Assembly (NCBI GenBank): GCA_009886305.1
Contig: QXZO01000089.1
Location: forward strand, 1-15,643
Origin: Betaproteobacteria bacterium
GTDB lineage: Bacteria > Pseudomonadota > Gammaproteobacteria > Burkholderiales > Eutrophovitaceae
DNA: 15,643 nt
Reading direction: 5' to 3'
Under the pieces are notes generated by a model. The model saw only the letters and a program-made list of their open reading frames with translations, ran no database searches and was not told the DNA's origin. A program made the position numbers and the translations under genes. Positions 15,132-15,643 of the stretch are shown in pieces; the stretch's first letter is position 1, and each line of letters begins with the position of its first letter.

Positions 15132-15184
15132 AAATCTGGGATTCGTCCTAAAGATATTGAAACAACGAAATATTAGGCTTTTTA

Positions 15185-15625
15185 ATGATGATGAAAATAT
15201 TGCTTAAGCGAACGATAACAGGACTAATTGGTTCTTTTATTGCCTTCAGTTTAGTGCTCACACTAGACATAACTACCGACGTTACAAAAACTGCTCAGGC
15301 CGAACGACCTAAGATCAAGAAAAGAGGACCTGGCGGGCGACAACTATTCGACCGCTATTGCATCACCTGCCACAAATATATGGGGCAAGGAGGACATAGC
15401 GAGGGCGGATGGGGTAAAAATTTAAGAAAGACACCGTTGCCGCGTGAAATGCTCATGGCCACAATCAAGTACGGACGCACCGCATTAGGAATGCCTGCTT
15501 TTGAAGGAGACTTCAGCGACGACAACTTATATGTAATGACAGACTTCATTTTGAATGAACTGAGATGTAAAGAGCCACTCGAGGATAGCGTCGAATGGAA
15601 AATCGGTTGCCAGGAGCACCAATAA
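15185..15625 (+). CDS. Periplasmic monohaem c-type cytochrome, likely electron acceptor of the PQQ dehydrogenase
   Basis: A 146-residue class I type cytochrome c. An N-terminal export segment ends at TAQA|ERP (residue 39). The haem site is CITCH at 59-63 and the probable sixth ligand is Met103 in LGMPAF. Two further cysteines near the C-terminus (Cys128 and Cys142) could form a disulfide, an unusual extra in such a small cytochrome. The mature protein (about 107 residues) is shorter than typical MxaG/XoxG proteins. The dehydrogenase upstream has no haem of its own and needs such a partner. A terminator separates the genes and I see no good promoter in between, so the cytochrome is probably made by read-through at a lower level. 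The start is ATG-ATG-ATG with a weak AGG in front, so which Met is used is uncertain. Confidence 0.88.
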   Translation: MMMKILLKRTITGLIGSFIAFSLVLTLDITTDVTKTAQAERPKIKKRGPGGRQLFDRYCITCHKYMGQGGHSEGGWGKNLRKTPLPREMLMATIKYGRTALGMPAFEGDFSDDNLYVMTDFILNELRCKEPLEDSVEWKIGCQEHQ

Positions 15626-15643
15626 GTATTGAAACCAGACTTA

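Noticed and set aside
1..15643. CRISPR arrays, insertion sequences, prophage genes, tRNA or rRNA
   Set aside because: No regularly spaced repeats, transposase or integrase motifs, or conserved RNA gene sequences were seen on either strand.

Overview
The window looks like chromosomal DNA of a low-to-medium G+C, probably aquatic, betaproteobacterium. The main clue is the pairing of a glutamate 5-kinase end (proB) with a CNP1-like lipoprotein-type gene, an arrangement I associate with Betaproteobacteria. The individual protein families fit an aerobic heterotroph. The lineage below class level cannot be read from the sequence. I see no insertion sequence, phage gene, CRISPR array, tRNA or rRNA.

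Region 1 (1-5872) is mostly housekeeping and stress genes on the minus strand. The proB 3' end runs in from the left and meets the CNP1-like gene tail to tail. The CNP1-like gene follows a cyclopropane fatty acid synthase (cfa). Upstream of cfa is the module rubrerythrin, a two-cluster Fe-S protein with two CCG domains, and DUF3501. A clear Rho-independent terminator sits between rubrerythrin and the rest. A DUF3025 gene comes next.

Region 2 (5953-12937) is catabolic. After an LhgO-like FAD oxidoreductase there is a divergent cluster. To the left are acylating acetaldehyde dehydrogenase and 4-hydroxy-2-oxovalerate aldolase. To the right are an SDR, a zinc alcohol dehydrogenase, an Ldh_2-type 2-hydroxyacid dehydrogenase and an RraA-family putative aldolase. 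A 10-bp perfect palindrome lies between the two promoters. No ring-cleavage dioxygenase or hydratase is present, so this is not a standard meta-cleavage operon. The enzymes suggest oxidation of a hydroxylated acid or alcohol to 2-oxo acids that are then split by aldolases to pyruvate plus an aldehyde, which is captured as acyl-CoA.

Region 3 (12938-15625) holds a periplasmic PQQ-dependent alcohol dehydrogenase and a c-type cytochrome. The dehydrogenase carries the extra Asp two residues after the catalytic Asp that marks lanthanide-using enzymes. Its 306-bp upstream region contains a dyad, a sigma70-like promoter at a matching distance, a leader that can fold into two main stems, and a very strong ribosome binding site. 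A strong terminator separates it from the cytochrome gene, which suggests the dehydrogenase is made in excess. The cytochrome is its likely electron acceptor.
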